From the NCBI GenBank assembly GCA_035578905.1, contig JAQJVL010001207.1, positions 124,001 through 188,000 of the forward strand: 64,000 nucleotides of DNA, in the 5' to 3' direction. Positions 49,411 to 60,913 of this stretch are shown in pieces. Origin of the DNA: Stictocephala bisonia. Its lineage: Eukaryota; Arthropoda; Insecta; Hemiptera; Membracidae. The stretch's first letter is position 1. The number at the start of each line of letters is the position of its first letter. The notes beneath the pieces are model-generated. The model was not told the DNA's origin. It searched no databases and saw only the letters and a list, made by a program, of their open reading frames with translations. A program made the translations under genes and the position numbers.

Positions 49411-49689
49411 TCACGTGTCTATGTTAGAAAATCACAGAGAAAACTAAAACAGTGGTCGCTCTCTTTTGGCCCCCATTTACGCCTCAGTGGATTAATATAT
49501 AGATAGCAACATTAATGAACATTTATACATATTTAATAATAATGATTACGTTTATTCTTGCGGTTGTGGAGGGAAATGACAACCCTGCTGCCTCTGTCAT
49601 CCACACAGTGAGCTAAAGAATTACTGGAAATATTCGATACCCAAAGTTTATGACACCCTTTCAGCACTTTCAACATGTTTTTTATTCTC
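49411..49689. other. Spacer without a recognisable gene
   Basis: No supported feature. Confidence 0.4.
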
Positions 49690-49745
49690 TGTTAGAGACA
49701 TATGAACAGAACCCGTCACCTACAGTTTCCACAACACTAGGCCAA
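49690..49745 (-). repeat. SINE-A head fragment
   Basis: ctgttagagacatatgaaca followed by gaacccgtcacctacagttt and ccacaacactaggcc matches the minus-strand head region at about 17400-17460 (gagcatagaacagaatctat, cgcctacaattaccac). Confidence 0.5.
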
Positions 49746-49875
49746 CAAGCAAAAATTCCAGGTTTAATCTAAATTTTCATATTTGTCTCCATAATTAGAA
49801 TTACGTTTCTAACATTTTAGATAATCCATTGCAACAACAATAATGTTTACAACTGATATATGGTGTAGGGCCAGG

Positions 49876-49960
49876 AAACTCAGTCATGAATATCAAACTC
49901 AGCAAACACAGAGATTAGTTTGTAATCTGGTAATCCCACAGCACAACAGTTATATAACAA
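49876..49960 (+). repeat. Repeat F, copy 2
   Basis: Homologous to 42292-42377 in the same orientation: cagtcatgaatatcaaactc, gagattagtttgtaatctgg, cacaacagttatataacaa. Confidence 0.6.
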
Positions 49961-50400
49961 ACACACCCGCTTGTTTGTATTAATTAAAACATCACCTTTG
50001 AAATCTTTTAAAATCAAACTTTTTAAAGAGAGACTCAAACTGCAACTTTACACATAGTAATTATCATAAAAAATGTTAAGCTCACGTATCGTATATATCC
50101 TATGAAACTTTTTAGTGGAATTACTCTGCTTCGCATGAAATATCAAAGGCACAAACACCTAATCCAACTTTGTTTCCTCATTTTAACTGATTCAAACTGA
50201 GTTATAACAATTTTAAATGCTTAACTGAGGTGTCTTTTTGTGATATTTATAAATATGCTTCAAATAACCTTTTGCACGCTTTAACAGCGTAGAAGCAGCA
50301 TTTTTATTTCATAGAATGTGGAGTTGTTTGTATTTATATTTCTGTTACGTGATTTTTATGCCTGACTTTTTATACTGTATTTATCACATTGGTCGGATAG
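49961..50400. other. AT-rich spacer without a recognisable gene
   Basis: No supported feature. Confidence 0.45.
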
Positions 50401-50716
50401 TTTTAATTAATTCACTACAACTACTTTTTTATTTTTGTTTATTCACTACCACTTGATAAATATTCTATTGCTCTAAAAACTGATCTCCAATCATTTTTAC
50501 GTCCACTGTGGTATTCCTTATCCACTAGGAACCCGATATCGCTGGCCTCATCTTATCGCTGTCACACGGAGATTGCATTCAACGGTAAGTCAGTCATTGG
50601 ATTTACCAGTTTGTGGTCAACTTTGGTAGCCACCTAACCTAACTTTAATTATGACCAACAAAAATCAGTGGTGGTTAGGTACCGGAAAACGTAGTGGTGG
50701 TAAATTAACGGAAAAG
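50401..50716 (-). mobile_element. MITE-B copy 3
   Basis: Ends ttttaattaattcactacaa and gtggtaaattaacggaaaag. The interior agrees with copies 1, 2 and 4: cgtccactgtggtattcctt, gctggcctcatcttatcgct, cacctaacctaac. The TTAGG-like run is reduced to two units. Confidence 0.85.
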
Positions 50717-52194
50717 GTCTCATTGGTATATTAGAATTATCTGTTCATATTGTCAGTATAATTTTAAAATATTTCAAATGTTGTTTTAAATATTAGTGTA
50801 GATTACAAATAAGCATGTAAAATTGAATTGAAATTATTATTATTAATTGAATAATCAGAGAATATCATTGTTTGGTAGATACATGCTGTGTGAAGCTAGT
50901 TTTAAATGATATTTTTTTTATAAAAGAGTTTCATATTTCATAAATATGTTACTCTTGTCTTCACAAGCTAATATAAGCGGGATTTATACTGCTGAGGAGA
51001 AGGGAACATAACTATACAGTAGGTAAGGTTTTATTTGTGAGGGCAATACAGATTAGTCAGCTGATGGTATTTTTTAGTTATTTTTTGTACTGAAAATAGA
51101 CACTCAGTTTAACCAAGACATATTCATAAATCTTAACAAAGGGTTCAAGACATAATGTCCAGTATGGTTTTGTATTAGAGTTGTGAAGATTTAGTGAGTC
51201 ATTTGAAATGTTATGGTAAATGAACAGTGATAAGTTAAACCTTATACATAATGTTGCCCGTTATGTGTCAAATACGTTATAAATTATACCTATTATTTTG
51301 AATGTATTACATTAAAATGATCCCTGTTTATAAGTTTCTCTTTTAACTTAACAGTGCCGAGTGTTGTAAGTATATTTTTAAATAAATTGAGACAACAATC
51401 AACGAATTAATAAGTGTTTAGTGAAGTTAAGTTAGAGTTGATAATAACGCGAATATATTAAGTGTTTGATTATCAAGGACTACCTGCCCTCCTTACCCAA
51501 CCTAAGGCTTTGAGAAACAAAGCAAAAACTATCACTACTAAACAAATAACAGCACATAAAACGTTAACATGCAAGAAAATTAAATTATATGCAACTTTAA
51601 CAAAATTATCGACTTTATATCGTTATTACAATATTTTCACTATAAGTGGAACAAGTAAAATTAATTTACATTTAGATCAAATTAGTTATTTGGATGCAAA
51701 ATAGAGCCTAAATAAATTGACTTAAAACAAAATTCAAATTCAAAATAAATGAAAATGCATAACTTACATTATTATTAATAAATTATAATAATAAGATAGT
51801 GTAAAAATTTTTCAGTTTCTCTTACTTTTTGCTTTCTAGATCAAATCAGACTGTGTAATACTGACGCTTACATTAGAACATATAAGTGGATAATTGCTCT
51901 TTGACGGTTGTTCTGTTAGCTTATCATATTACAAACTGATTTCCATATTTGTTGCATTAATATTCATGTCTTCCTCTCTCAATTCTACCAACGAAATACG
52001 TTGTTGTTATTTAAAATTGGGTTATTCAATTGATTGGAATTATAATGCCAAATATTCTATTTATTTAGGAATGTTATTGTTGAAATATTCACAATACATG
52101 ATAACTTGATACGAACATCCTGTACTACGTTTTATGAACAAACAATTTATTGGAAAATGTATTTAAAATATATTGTACTGATTTATTTTAACAA
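50717..52194. other. AT-rich stretch without a recognisable gene
   Basis: No supported gene. An 80-codon plus frame (51462-51704) is rich in K, T, I, L with no motif. A 71-codon frame (51894-52109) likewise. Confidence 0.45.
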
Positions 52195-52260
52195 AGGTGG
52201 CCCAGTGAAGTAGTGCTGTAACCCAACTACTTAGAAGCTAAGAGCTGTGGCAATTCTGAA
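52195..52260 (+). repeat. SINE-A head fragment
   Basis: aaaggtggcccagtgaagta, gtgctgtaacccaactactt corresponds to the tRNA-like head at 6036-6070. It is followed within about 25 bp by a copy in opposite orientation, another inverted pair. Confidence 0.6.
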
Positions 52261-52284
52261 ATATGTGGTAATATAAATATAATT

Positions 52285-52625
52285 AGATATGAGACGCCGA
52301 CATATCTTTGTAAGTATTTTAAGGGAAACGTGAATGATTATAAAGGTGTAGGATGAGTATGGACGATCTGTATAGTGTGGTGAATGAGGGAGTTCAAATG
52401 ATCCTCAGAAAGGTCAATTTATTTATAGCCCAATAATCTGATTACGTGGAATCCGAAACACGTAGTATTGGTCTGATTTGTAGCTAATTGACAAACTCGA
52501 TAGTCAGTTATCTCATGTACACAACACGTGTACACTGACTACCACCCAACATGGACACCCCGCATTTATCTAGTAGTGACTACGCCGATAGTAACTACTG
52601 AGCAGACGCCATGTCGGTTAAAGAG
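52285..52625 (-). repeat. SINE-A copy, inverted partner
   Basis: Starts with the tail (gatatgagacgccgacatat) and runs through ttacgtggaatccgaaacac, ccacccaacatggacacccc and cagacgccatgtcggtt. It stops before the head. Together with 52195-52260 it forms an asymmetric inverted pair that has lost most of the + copy. Confidence 0.75.
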
Positions 52626-53264
52626 AACCAATTTTCCATCGACGAGGACACTATTAAAAAATGTTTGAATATTGTTTACATATATTGCAATATATTTGTG
52701 TTTTATGACACCCGGTTTTATTTTATTAGAAAGTGGCCAGTTATAAAGAAACTTTCCACTCTCATGCACCCCCTAAAATGGCTCAAATCTTGCCTATCAG
52801 CGTTTCTATATTAACATATAAATAGATCACGAATCATATCAACAATGTCGTTACACTGGTAGCTATAGCACAGAGAGGATAGAAAGAGAGGACGCTTCCA
52901 ATTGTGCAGTCTATAAGGATAGAGATGTGGGATTAAGAAACTTAGGGTGTTTAATTCTCCAGTTCGCCGTGTGAATTTCAGTTTAAACTCTGTTGTCAGT
53001 CACTCCCTTCAATCCTCTAAATATTCTTAAGGATAAACGTAGTAATTGTAATCACAGATTAGAAAAGATTTATATTAGTTTTGATTTATTTCTGTCACTA
53101 CTGTTTATCCACTGTAGTCATGAGAAACTAACATTTCTTTATTTTTATATCAATAACAACAGGCATTCTTAAGCATTGGCTTAGTGATAAGTGGATTCAC
53201 AACTATTAGTCTGTATCATCTAAATCTAATAGGTCTGTATCCATCACTACCAGTTTTCAAAATA
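52626..53264. other. Stretch without a recognisable gene
   Basis: No supported feature. Confidence 0.4.
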
Positions 53265-53395
53265 CACTAAAATAGCAGTAAAAACTCGCGTAAACCAGTT
53301 TAACTCGGAAGTAACCTCGGCCCAACACCGGTAGTTATCCCTGTTGCTAGTTTGATAGTGGGACGAAAATGAGCTGTAATTCTAATAATTTGACG
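53265..53395 (+). repeat. Repeat E, copy 2
   Basis: aaaccagtttaactcggaag, gctagtttgatagtgggacg and gagctgtaattctaataatt correspond in order to 43710-43835. Confidence 0.55.
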
Positions 53396-54065
53396 AGTTA
53401 GAGGTAAATACCATGTGACTAGAAAGTTGAGGTGACAATCAAATTCACCATAACAACCACAAGTCACTCGTTACCATTGTTTTCTGCCTCTGAAGGTGAT
53501 AATGATAACAAGTTTCGCACGACTTAACAATGTTTAATTAGATGTTCAGAGTAGAACAATATCCGCTCAATGCTTTGTAATAATATCGGTCATCACCATA
53601 TAAATTTATGTTATCTTCAAAACTGAGCGCAATTAAAATTGCAAAATCTATTCACTTTAAAGTCTATTCACATTAGTACTATTTTATGTATTTACTTGAC
53701 ACCTGAAGATGTCGGTATGAATAATTGTTTGCGAAACATGCATCTGCTTAACAACAACCCATCTTTAGTTATGTAATTAGTTTATTTTCAAATATCGTCC
53801 CGCTTAAAATCTTGAATCACAACTTGTAGTATTTATGGTAACCAAGCTTAAAAATGACGACATGTAAAACCGTATGAATAATTTAATTTAATTCTTATTG
53901 AAAAAAGGTCTCACACACCATTGAAAATAAAAACAAAATACAAATTTTGTTTGAAATAAACTTTACATTTGTTTCACTTCTATATCAATAGTATCTTTCA
54001 AATATTTCAGGTATAAATCAGCCCTGTCAAATTACTAACGTAAAGATACTGTGCAGAAGTATTTT

Positions 54066-54110
<45 letters not shown>

Positions 54111-55466
54111 AGTCACCAGTAAACTAGACAGTTGATATATAGACATAATAAGAATCTAATTGCAATTATTTAACTGTCCAACGATATTCCAAGATATACT
54201 TTTGATATCCATTTAGCTGTTATTTCTAATTGCTTCTTAATGACTCCCGCTGTTTTGAATGACAAGAAAAATGCTTATCTGATGGCCCGTTCTAATTGTT
54301 TTCAACTGAGAGTAAAATATTGTTAAACTTACACCTTATCTTTTAAACTTAAAATAAGCATTGTTACTAAACTAAATTATTAGGAAAGGCAGTTTGTTCT
54401 TTCACAGAAGAAATATAGGTCACTTTCTTGTGGTAAACAGTAAACGCCTCTGTTGTAGTTACCATTAATGTAAATCTTTATACATGTGTATAAATAATAA
54501 ATAACTATATTATTCAATATTTTAAAAGTAATAAGGAAGGGACTTTGGTTGACAACGGTGCTGGCCCTGCGATCCACAAAGATAATCAATGGATTACTAA
54601 TTACTTTATTTCCCAAGTTTCTATAATTATACAACAATTTAACGCACTTTTGGATGTGACCTCTGTGTATTTCTTCTTTGTGACTCTTTTTACACAGTCA
54701 CCATTTTTGTCAAGGCAATTTTTACTCTAGTTACTGTTGCAAAAGTGTAAGTGAAAAAAACGTTTGTTGCAATTTAAAATATATTTTTTTACACACAATT
54801 TAGATTTGTATAACAATGACGAGACAACAACAAAAATGGCTCCCAAGAAAAGTATGTACTTTGGTTTTTAATTTGTGATTACCCTTAGAATTTGATAATC
54901 AATAACTTATCAGTAGCAAGGGAAACTGCTTGTAGATTCTAATGCGATCATATAAAACTAGCTGCCAAGTAATTGAAATGTCTCATGATTTATATACTAA
55001 ACTATATCAATGGCATAAGCCATTATGTGAAAAAAGTAGAAACATAAATGTTATCAGTCAAACGTATTTGAAAAGAATAATATATATATTTTTAAGTACT
55101 GTATATCTCTCAGTAGATTTCGAGTGTTCAAATTATAAGAATGGAAACCAAAATATGTTAAATAGATTTGTAAAAAAGTATTTACTTTTACATTAATTAA
55201 TCGTATTGCAGTGTCAGTATGCTTTATTTTTTTTATCAATATTTTAGAAAGAATATCGCCTTAAAAACACGTGAGATATACCTCAATGCCTGTACGCTCA
55301 ATTATTATGAATATCATTGACTTCTCGTAAACAAACTGTGCTGGCAATTTACTGTAACTAAATAGTTCCAATTTATGGTTTGTATTAAATTTTATAATAC
55401 ATAATTAACTACAATATACGATGAAGTAAGATTAAGTTTCTTTTTTCTCAATTTCTTATTTGAACA
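53396..55466. other. AT-rich stretch with poly-A
   Basis: No supported gene. An A run lies at 54069-54109. Open frames of 61-85 codons at 54380-54730 and 54942-55239 overlap on opposite strands and lack motifs. Confidence 0.45.
54069..54109. repeat. Poly(A) 41-mer
   Basis: Uninterrupted A homopolymer with no retroposon body recognised upstream. Confidence 0.95.
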
Positions 55467-55774
55467 TTTTCCGTTACTTCACTACCACTAATTTGTTGAT
55501 CTCAATTACGGTTAGTTTAGGTTAAGTTAGGTTAGGTGGCTACTAAAGTTGATCACAAACTGGTAAATCCAATGAGTGACTTACCGCTGAATGCGCTCTC
55601 CGTGTGTAGGTTCTTGGAAAGCGATAAGATAAGGCCAGTGATATTGGATTTCTAGTGCATAAGAAAAATTCTAGAATGAACGTAAAAATTATTAGAGAAC
55701 AATTTTTAGAGTAATAAAATATTTATCAAGCAGTAGTGAATTTAAAATATAGTAGTAGTGAATTATTAGAAATG
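55467..55774 (+). mobile_element. MITE-B copy 4
   Basis: Ends ttttccgttacttcactacc and agtagtagtgaattattaga. The interior contains gttaagttaggttaggtggc, then aaactggtaaatccaatgag and aaagcgataagataaggcca. Same orientation as copy 1. Confidence 0.85.
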
Positions 55775-57484
55775 ATCATTTTATTTATATGTATGAATAC
55801 TTTAAATTTGAGTCAATTACGTTTCTATTTATTTTTAACAAGTGTAATTATATGCTAGATATGGTCTTAAAAGATTTGTTAAAATTATCCTCATCTAAGC
55901 ACCTTTCCATTAAAAAAAAACCTAATTTTAAGTATTAAATTACAATTTTAAACCAGTATTTAAAGTTAAGATTAAAATTTAAGTTATGGAATTAAACTGT
56001 ATAGAGTGTAGAAATAACTTTCTTATTCTTCACATCCACTGACGAGTAGTTGACCTCTGATTGTGGTGACACTGCGGAATTTTATCTCCAAATGATGGCC
56101 AGGTCCAAGGTTCCGGACCATGGGCAAGGACAACTGGAAGTCGAGATCCTCTTAATGGCCTACATAGTGTTATTGAATATAATTTAGTATATAATCAATA
56201 AAAGTTTAATTCTTTTCTTTTCTTGGAAAAAGAAATATCGATGGACTTATAGTAATGCTTTATAGCAATGTTTAAATATACACTATTTTCTAGTACACAT
56301 ATTTTGGAAAACAATAGCTAGTGCAATATTTTTGTAACGGTTTTTATGAAGAGTTCTAGTAGCTTTCATGATTAATCGTCACTAGACATTATTATTTAAG
56401 ATACTTTAGTATTTATGGCAAACAATCTATATATACTATATCATCCCGTAAACTATTTATCAACTTCATGACATGATTCCAGCAATTTATATTTGTCGGC
56501 TTTTGTAGTTTACTACAACTTTATACACTTAAATCTTTGTTGTTAACCATCTTTATATTTTATTTTTCCCCTCAGACTATTTATCTACTTTATATCTATG
56601 ATATTTATGGTCAATATATTTTAGTCAGCTATTTATTTACTTTAATATTTTCTGCCATGAGTCTATGTATTTTATTTATTGCTCCAACAATAACCTACCT
56701 CATTACTTCCAACCAGTTATTTATATAAATTAATCTTTGGGACCGATTTATCTGTTTCATTTCTTTCTTGTAAGTGTCTACTAGTACTGAGTATGTATCT
56801 CATTTCCTGCTGCTAGCTATTTATATAGTTCATAACGTTTTCATATGTTGTAATAGGTCAGACAAAATTGTATAACATCCTAGATTAAAAAAAAGCTCTG
56901 ACTCATTTCCTGACCATTTATGAAGTTGTATTTACAAAAAATCTTACTGTTATGTTTTACCGTAAGTCCACTAACCAACTACTTATGCTAATATTTACTA
57001 ACTTTCATCAATATAAAAGTTAAACAAAAATAAACAGTATATTTAACACAAAAATAGGTAATAAACATCTTGATTTGATGTAACCTTGGCATTAACACTT
57101 TTTTGTTTTCAGAGAAACTATAATCTTTTTTACTAACAATGTTTTGAGCATGCTAAAGATACTATTTGATGGAATATTTCTTAAATGTATACTCAAATCA
57201 ATCTTTAAGTATCATAAATAATAAATATGTGGGAAAGTAATACAATATTATTAATAATACTTTCTTTAGGTGAGAAACATACATTATTGTTCAATAACAA
57301 GTTTACTATCATAATATCTCTAAACAATATGTGAAAACTTGAATCCAAAATTTAGCCTGCATTATATTAATCAATATAACATTAAATATTTAGTCGTGTT
57401 GTACTATCATTTTCTAACTAATCAATAGAATTAATCCCTATATTGACCAACAGGAATAATTTCTCAAGAGTAATTTCTCAATAC
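55775..57484. other. AT-rich stretch without a recognisable gene
   Basis: At 56450-56720 there is a very degenerate recurrence of actatttat plus actttatat-like words, perhaps an old tandem array. Around 56030-56160 the sequence is GC-richer (caaggttccggaccatgggc) but has no recognisable identity. Confidence 0.4.
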
Positions 57485-57945
57485 CACTGTGCGTGTATGG
57501 GTGGGTGGGTGGGTCAATACCACTGTACGTGTATGGGTGGGAGGGTGGGTCATCACAACTGTACGTGTACGTGAATGGGTGTGTCAATACTATCACTTTA
57601 CGTGTATTTACTATCATTGTACGTGTATGGGTGAGTGGGTGGGTGGGGCAGTGTTTCTGTACATGTATGGGTGGGTGGGTGGGTCAGTTTTTCTATACGT
57701 GTGTGGGTGGGTAGGTGGGTCAGTGTTTCTGTATGTGTATGGGTGAGCGGGTGGGTCAGTGTTTCTGTACGTGGATGTTTGGTAGTTGGCCTATGCGACC
57801 ATACACTGTACATGTATAGGTGGGTGGGTGGGTCAATACTACTGTACGTGTATGGGTGGTCGGGTGGGTCAATAACCCTGTACGTGTTTGGGTGGGCGGG
57901 TGGGTCAATAACACTGTATATGTGTTGGGGGGCGGGTAGGTAAAA
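57485..57945. repeat. 36 bp minisatellite array, G-rich strand on +
   Basis: About 12 units of the type accactgtacgtgtatgggt plus gggtgggtgggtcaat. Four consecutive GGG tracts (57499-57513) could form an intramolecular G-quadruplex on the + strand. A central subtype ends in cagtgtttctgta instead of caatacc. Open frames of 71-102 codons in several phases come from the stop-free 36 bp unit. Confidence 0.95.
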
Positions 57946-58245
57946 AGAAACCTACGTCAGTTTGATAAAGTATTAATAATTTAATAAAAAATATTTTTTA
58001 AATAGACTACAAAAGGTGATTGTTAATTATTAGCAAGACTTTAATCAATGGGATCTATACTGTTGGTCTATATTTAAAGAAGGAATTTTGTTATTAAGAG
58101 CAAATTAAATAAGAACCTTACAAGTAATATTACGCTTAAATGATCTTCAACAAAATACGACGGGAAATTCAACTTTAATGCTTACAATAATAGCCATTAC
58201 CAATTGGTCTAAGATGGCACTCTAATTATTAGAGCAGCATTTTTA
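57946..58245. other. AT-rich spacer
   Basis: No supported feature between the minisatellite and the palindromic element. Confidence 0.45.
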
Positions 58246-58484
58246 TGTATACACAGTACAAATAAACGTCATACAAGACAAATTTATTACAATATAATCA
58301 CAAAATGCACAAATATATTACAAAAGAGGGATTCACAGACCATTTTCCATTCTTTTTTAATCCCTCTGGTCTGAGGAAGGTGAGCCTGGTTCACCGAAAT
58401 CGATCACCATATTTGTGCATATTGTGCTTATATTGTAATAAATTTGTGTTTTATGACGTTTACTTGTACTATATATATATACAA
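58246..58484 (+). mobile_element. Palindromic element with about 70 bp arms and a hammerhead-like centre
   Basis: The left arm 58255-58316 (agtacaaataaacgtcatac ... aaatgcacaaatat) is complementary to the right arm 58409-58470 (atatttgtgcatattgtgct ... gacgtttacttgtact) with about six mismatches in 62 bp. A looser TGTATA...AGTAC extension runs out to about 58246 and 58484. The 92 nt centre carries a hammerhead-like motif (58367-58409). It also has AGAGGGATT (58325-58333) complementary to AATCCCTCT (58359-58367), and CAGACC (58336-58341) complementary to GGTCTG (58368-58373). Hammerheads of this compact kind are known from Penelope-like elements and from animal satellite DNAs. The class of this element is inference. 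Confidence 0.7.
58367..58409 (+). ncRNA. Candidate type I hammerhead ribozyme
   Basis: In order: TGGT (58367-58370, helix I 5' strand); CTGAGGA (58371-58377, fits CUGANGA); one extra A; GGTGA (58379-58383), a loop, and TCACC (58391-58395), forming helix II; GAAA (58396-58399); then C17 at 58405 and ACCA (58406-58409), the helix I 3' strand. Helix III is replaced by ATCGAT (58399-58404), which is self-complementary and too short for a stable hairpin, so activity would be expected mainly from a dimer, as known for newt, schistosome and cave-cricket satellite hammerheads. Predicted cleavage follows C58405. Weak points are the extra A before helix II and a helix I of only 4 bp (a further T-A pair lies beyond a mismatch). 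Confidence 0.6.
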
Positions 58485-60129
58485 TGAACTTCTTTTTGGC
58501 ATTTAAGATATTTTACATCGAAAATGAAGCTAGATTACATTTTCAGGAACATACGATTAATTTGGGATATAATTTTTTGGCACACATGGAATATGCTGTT
58601 ACTCAAAATCCTTTATATATCATTCACAATATCTTAAAACCTCCTAAGTAAAAGTTCATTTATGATATACATAAATGTTGAATGAACACTTAGCCTTTAA
58701 GTTTACAGCTACCTTTCTACAGTAGAGCCCGATCGTATCTTGCTCAAGGTTAATATTATGTATAGTCTTGTTTTTTATTACTTAAAAAAGGATATACAGT
58801 AAATAGGTGACAAAGACTGTCTAAACATTTGCTGTAATGGAGAACAAAACGTTTATTTCAGCATGAAACTTTCATAGCACATTTTAAAAGTATGTAAAAT
58901 ATGCGATTATTTTCAAACTCAATTTAGAGTTTTATACTTAAATTATACATAATAATGAGAAAAAACGGTGATTGGGTGGTCAAGGTGTCAGGACTTTCAG
59001 CCTGACTTATAAGTAGTGCAAGTTTAAATACTGGAATGTTTTTGAAGTATTTATTAATAATATTCAACGACTGAAGAAATTTGTACTGTATTGAATTTCC
59101 CCCTCACTACGTATGAATGCATTTACCTTAAGATCAATTAGTAAATCAGAAATGGGTAAAAAAAGATATGAATAGTTCTATAATATTCTTCCTATTCAAT
59201 TATTTTTAAACTTGAATTAAACAATAAGCAATGTTGCCTAATTAAATTTCTTCTGTAAGTCTAGATGACAACTAACAATCTTGTTAACAACAAGATTATG
59301 TTTAGTACGTAACAAATAGAAGTGCTTTTTATCTTTTTTGGTTTTTTTACAAAAATATTTTTTAACACTCTCAATATCTGAAATCAGTTAGGGAAATTAA
59401 TTACCTGAAGCATTTGATTATTCAAATGGGTTTCATTATGAATTACATCTCTAGGACGCCCCTAAACCAATATATTAATATATCCACCATAATGATCTCA
59501 ATACAAGAGATATTTGTGAAATTGCATTATTTTGATATTCAATTTCAACTAAATTACATGTATTAGTTGGGAATTATTAATTATTAACTTTGCTATCTGT
59601 ACAACATAGTCTGTAGTTAGAATGAATAACACTTGATGGCTAATAATGTATATATAGTTTCAACATGAGACTCTCCTAGATAATTTAATAAATAAAAATT
59701 ACTTACACAGTAGTACCAAGTGTAACCCATTTATTTGATGAATATTCTATATAGTCTTAATTATAATGAATACTACAAATATTTTAACATGTACGTAATT
59801 TTGTTTGATGAATGTTTCTTATTTATATTAAATTTTGAAATAAAACTATTGAAAAAATTATAAATTGCTTTTATTATAACATCATGTATTTTTTTTAAGA
59901 CATATATGATATAAGTAAAAATGAAAGTTTAAATTCTGCATGAACATTGTTAAATTGAAAATTTGACATTTGTTAACGGAGTTTTAGAAGTAGTTTCCAA
60001 GAGGAACGGAAAACATTCCCTCTGTAACTTTATTGAAATTTATTTTATATTGGTAATTCAAACCGATTTGGAATTATATATTCTAGCTTTTATTATTTAT
60101 GAGTAATAAACAAATTTACTTTGGAATAA
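58485..60129. other. AT-rich stretch without a recognisable gene
   Basis: No supported feature. Confidence 0.45.
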
Positions 60130-60850
60130 AACTAATTACGGTCTTGTAATTTTAAAGAATTGGTGTCTTACAAATAAAATGCAAATCAATGTCAACAAAA
60201 ACCAATATATTAAGGCATAATTCCTTCAACAGTTTCAATGCCTTTATGTTTCCATGATATAGATTGTATCCAGATAAATTTTTTTTGAGAGAAAATAGAG
60301 AAAGTAGACCATTTCAAATATTTGGGGGTTATAATGGATGAAAGATATTCATGGGATAAACATATTAAAGTAAAGCAGTCCATTAGAAAATTCTATATTT
60401 TAAGGAATTTTTTTGATGAAGCTTTGGTCAGGTACACTATACTTCGCTCTGATTCATTCTCATTTGCAATATGGTATAGTATGTTGGGGGGGCTTTTAAA
60501 ACTTTAATTAATAAACTAAGAACAACTGAACATTTTTATTTGAGAATAATTATAAGAAAAGCTAAAAGAGAACGCTTGTTTCCTTTATTCATTAAATTAA
60601 AAACATTAACCACACAAAATCTCTCTTTTTTTAAAGTGAAATACTGGAACACAAAATTTGTTTTATAAAACACGTAATTGTAGTAATAGTTTGTTCCGAA
60701 CCTTAAAAGTTATTAAAACTGTTTTTAAACACTAATATAATTTTTTAGGGCCAAAATTCATTAATAAATTGCCTGAATATTTAAAAAGAATTATAAATTT
60801 AAAATCTTTCGTATTTAACCTTAAGAATTGGTTAGTTAAAACAGAATATG

Positions 60851-60913
<63 letters not shown>

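Noticed and set aside
53703..53744. Second hammerhead-like string (CTGAAGA ... GAAAC ATGCAT C)
   Set aside because: Core words are present, but helix II has mismatches and mostly G-T pairs and no helix I can be formed between the flanks. It could be a decayed relative, but the evidence is too weak.
57489..57943. Several overlapping open frames of 71-102 codons
   Set aside because: All lie in the 36 bp array and are present in several phases and on both strands.
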